DNA from: JANYCD01 sp043738625
GTDB taxonomy: Bacteria; Pseudomonadota; Gammaproteobacteria; Burkholderiales; Rhodocyclaceae
DNA: 6,699 bases
Direction: 5' to 3'
Assembly: GCA_043738625.1 (NCBI GenBank)
Contig: JAYUFR010000062.1
Span: forward strand, 1 to 6,699
The position numbers and the translations under genes were made by a program. Of the stretch, positions 5,428 to 6,699 are shown in pieces. Each line of letters opens with the position of its first letter. The first letter of the stretch is position 1. The notes below the pieces were generated by a model that searched no databases, was not told the origin of the DNA, and saw nothing but the letters and a program-made list of their open reading frames with translations.

Positions 5428-6300
5428 ATGACCGACACAAGCATCCCACGTCCGCTGATCGCAGCGGGTGAAATTGTCGTTAGCGGTGTCAGCAAAAACT
5501 ATGGAGTTGGCCACCTGACCAAAGAAGTCGTGCGCGATTGCAACTTCACGATTGAGCGTGGCAAGCTCACCGTGATGATCGGCCCTTCCGGCTGCGGCAA
5601 GAGCACCCTGATCCGCCTGTTGGCAGGCTTCGAGCAGCCCACTACCGGCACGATTACCATCGACGGCAAGGCAATCGACGGCCCCAGTCGTGACCGGCTC
5701 GTGGTTTTTCAGGAAACCGCGCTGTTTCCCTGGATGTCGACCTACGACAACATCCTCTACGGCCCGCGCGCGCGCGGCGAGCTCACGCCGCAAACCCTGG
5801 AATTCGCTGAATTCCTGCTCAACAAAGTAGGCCTGCAGGAATTTCGCAAGAAATACCCGACCCAGCTTTCCGGCGGCATGCAGCGCCGTGCCGAACTGGC
5901 GCGCGCCATGATCAATAACCCGACGGTGATGATTCTGGATGAGCCTTTCCGCGGCCTCGATGCGATGACCAAGGAATTGATGTGGGAATACTACGCGGGC
6001 TTGGTCGAAGAATCAGGACGCACCAATTTCTTTGTTACCACCGACATCGACGAGGCAGTATTCCTGGCTGATCGGCTGCTGATCATGTCCAACATCCCAG
6101 CCCAAGTGCGTGCGGTACTGGAAGTGGATCTGCCACGGCCCCGCAGGCTCAAAGACATGGTTACCAGCGACCGTGCCAACGCGATCAAGACCGAAGCCCT
6201 CTCCATCTTGCATGAAGAGGCGATGAAGTCGTTTTCACGCGGCAGCAAAGCGGCGACCGATTTTGTCGAGGCTTATACCAAGCGGACAGCGAAGACCTGA
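5428..6300 (+). CDS. ABC importer ATPase 2 (SsuB/TauB/NrtD-like) lacking the switch histidine
   Basis: The product is a 290-residue ATP-binding subunit. Walker A is GPSGCGKS (52-59), the Q-loop is Q95 in VVFQETALFPW, the signature is the consensus-like LSGGM (147-151), and Walker B is VMILDEP with D171 and E172. The switch (H-loop) residue, normally His in a THD triplet, is T205 in FVTTDIDEAVF; the codons read ACC ACC GAC. His at this place is nearly invariant in active ABC ATPases and is intact in ATPase 1. The protein probably pairs with ATPase 1 as an unequal dimer. A C-terminal tail of about 50 residues beyond the core (240-290) is rich in charged residues. The start is four bases after the permease 2 stop; only a poor ribosome binding site is seen, so translation is probably coupled. 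Confidence 0.9.
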   Translation: MTDTSIPRPLIAAGEIVVSGVSKNYGVGHLTKEVVRDCNFTIERGKLTVMIGPSGCGKSTLIRLLAGFEQPTTGTITIDGKAIDGPSRDRLVVFQETALFPWMSTYDNILYGPRARGELTPQTLEFAEFLLNKVGLQEFRKKYPTQLSGGMQRRAELARAMINNPTVMILDEPFRGLDAMTKELMWEYYAGLVEESGRTNFFVTTDIDEAVFLADRLLIMSNIPAQVRAVLEVDLPRPRRLKDMVTSDRANAIKTEALSILHEEAMKSFSRGSKAATDFVEAYTKRTAKT

Positions 6301-6491
6301 TGGAGTTACTGCTGACACGTCCGGTTGTCATTGGCTTCGCTGTGGCGGCTGGCGTATTTTCGCTTACCGCGATGCTGCTCAAGCACAACGGCCGCGAGGT
6401 TTTCGCGCGGCCAATTGATATTGCGGGCTACTTTCTGATGGGAATAAGTATGTTGCTGTTTATCATCGCCGGTTTCAGGGTTCAGACATGA
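6300..6491 (+). CDS. Small two-helix membrane protein of unknown function
   Basis: The 63-residue product has two hydrophobic helices, about residues 8-27 and 41-59. They are joined by a short polar loop with charged residues (KHNGREVFARPID). There is no signal-peptidase site or recognisable motif, and I do not recognise the family. The ATG at 6300 shares one base with the ATPase 2 stop (TGATG), and its own stop overlaps the folD start (ATGA). This packing and the helix pattern support a real gene despite its size. By helix pattern it would sit in the inner membrane. It could be an accessory to the importer or simply a conserved small protein next to folD; the sequence does not decide. Confidence 0.65.
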   Translation: MELLLTRPVVIGFAVAAGVFSLTAMLLKHNGREVFARPIDIAGYFLMGISMLLFIIAGFRVQT

Positions 6492-6699
6492 CCGCAAAAA
6501 TCATCGACGGCAAGGAGATTGCCCGCCAGGTGCGTGCCGACTGGAAAGTCCGCGTCGACCAGCTGCAGAAAGCTGGGGTTCAGCCCGGTCTCGCCGTCAT
6601 CATGGTCGGCGAAAACGCCGCATCCAAGGTGTATGTGCGCAACAAGGTCAAGGCCTGTCAGGACATCGGCATCCACTCCGAGGAGATCCTGCTGCCGGC
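6488..6699 (+). CDS. folD: N-terminal part of bifunctional methylenetetrahydrofolate dehydrogenase/cyclohydrolase FolD, cut at window end
   Basis: Seventy codons of the N-terminal domain are visible, opening with MTAKIIDGKEIARQVR and continuing with PGLAVIMVGENAASKVYVRNKVKAC. These match FolD, a cytoplasmic enzyme of about 280-300 residues that interconverts 5,10-methylene-, methenyl- and 10-formyl-tetrahydrofolate using NADP. The active-site Tyr and Lys of the YxxxK motif are Y49 and K53. The visible part lacks the nucleotide-binding domain, which lies beyond the window. ATG 6488 overlaps the stop of the small membrane protein gene, and CAGGG at 6476-6480 is a well-placed ribosome binding site. 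folD is a housekeeping C1 gene, so its position marks where the accessory cluster meets core genome or an operon that extends into it. Confidence 0.95.
   Translation, partial: MTAKIIDGKEIARQVRADWKVRVDQLQKAGVQPGLAVIMVGENAASKVYVRNKVKACQDIGIHSEEILLP

Noticed and set aside
1..6699. CRISPR array, tRNA, insertion sequence or attachment site
   Set aside because: No repeated spacer pattern, cloverleaf-like segment, transposase or long terminal repeats were seen; the window is almost fully coding.

Overview
The window looks like part of a moderately GC-rich chromosome from a pseudomonadote, most likely a betaproteobacterium. This is inferred from protein flavour and codon choice; there is no rRNA or other marker to fix it. 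All supported genes are on the + strand and are tightly packed.

Layout. (1) Positions 1-219 hold the C-terminal end of an FAD/NAD(P)-binding reductase of the kind that feeds soluble diiron monooxygenases (TmoF/TouF-like). (2) Positions 232-960 hold a TmoC-like Rieske [2Fe-2S] ferredoxin fused to a cyclic-nucleotide-binding-like (cNMP/CAP-type) domain. (3) Positions 961-1140 are a non-coding gap with small inverted repeats and a strong ribosome binding site. (4) Positions 1141-6300 hold a complete five-gene ABC importer of the nitrate/sulfonate/taurine (NitT/TauT) class: a periplasmic binding protein, permease 1 with an N-terminal cNMP-like domain, ATPase 1, permease 2 and ATPase 2. A GC-rich stem-loop with a short T-run lies between the binding protein and the rest. 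(5) Positions 6300-6491 encode a 63-residue two-helix membrane protein of unknown function, overlapping its neighbours at both ends. (6) Positions 6488-6699 hold the start of folD, cut by the window edge.

How they may work together. The upstream genes look like the electron-transfer end of a monooxygenase operon. The downstream genes form an importer with two different permeases and two different ATPases. The most notable point is that the Rieske ferredoxin and permease 1 carry closely similar cNMP-like domains. Both have the motif FGWAAL, where classical cAMP binders have a Glu, and both keep the phosphate-contacting Arg. One unknown small ligand might therefore tune both electron delivery and substrate import. 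The two ATPases are also unequal: ATPase 1 has a degenerate signature motif and ATPase 2 has lost the switch histidine. In a head-to-tail dimer both defects fall on the same composite ATP site, leaving one consensus and one degenerate site. The imported substrate cannot be named from sequence.
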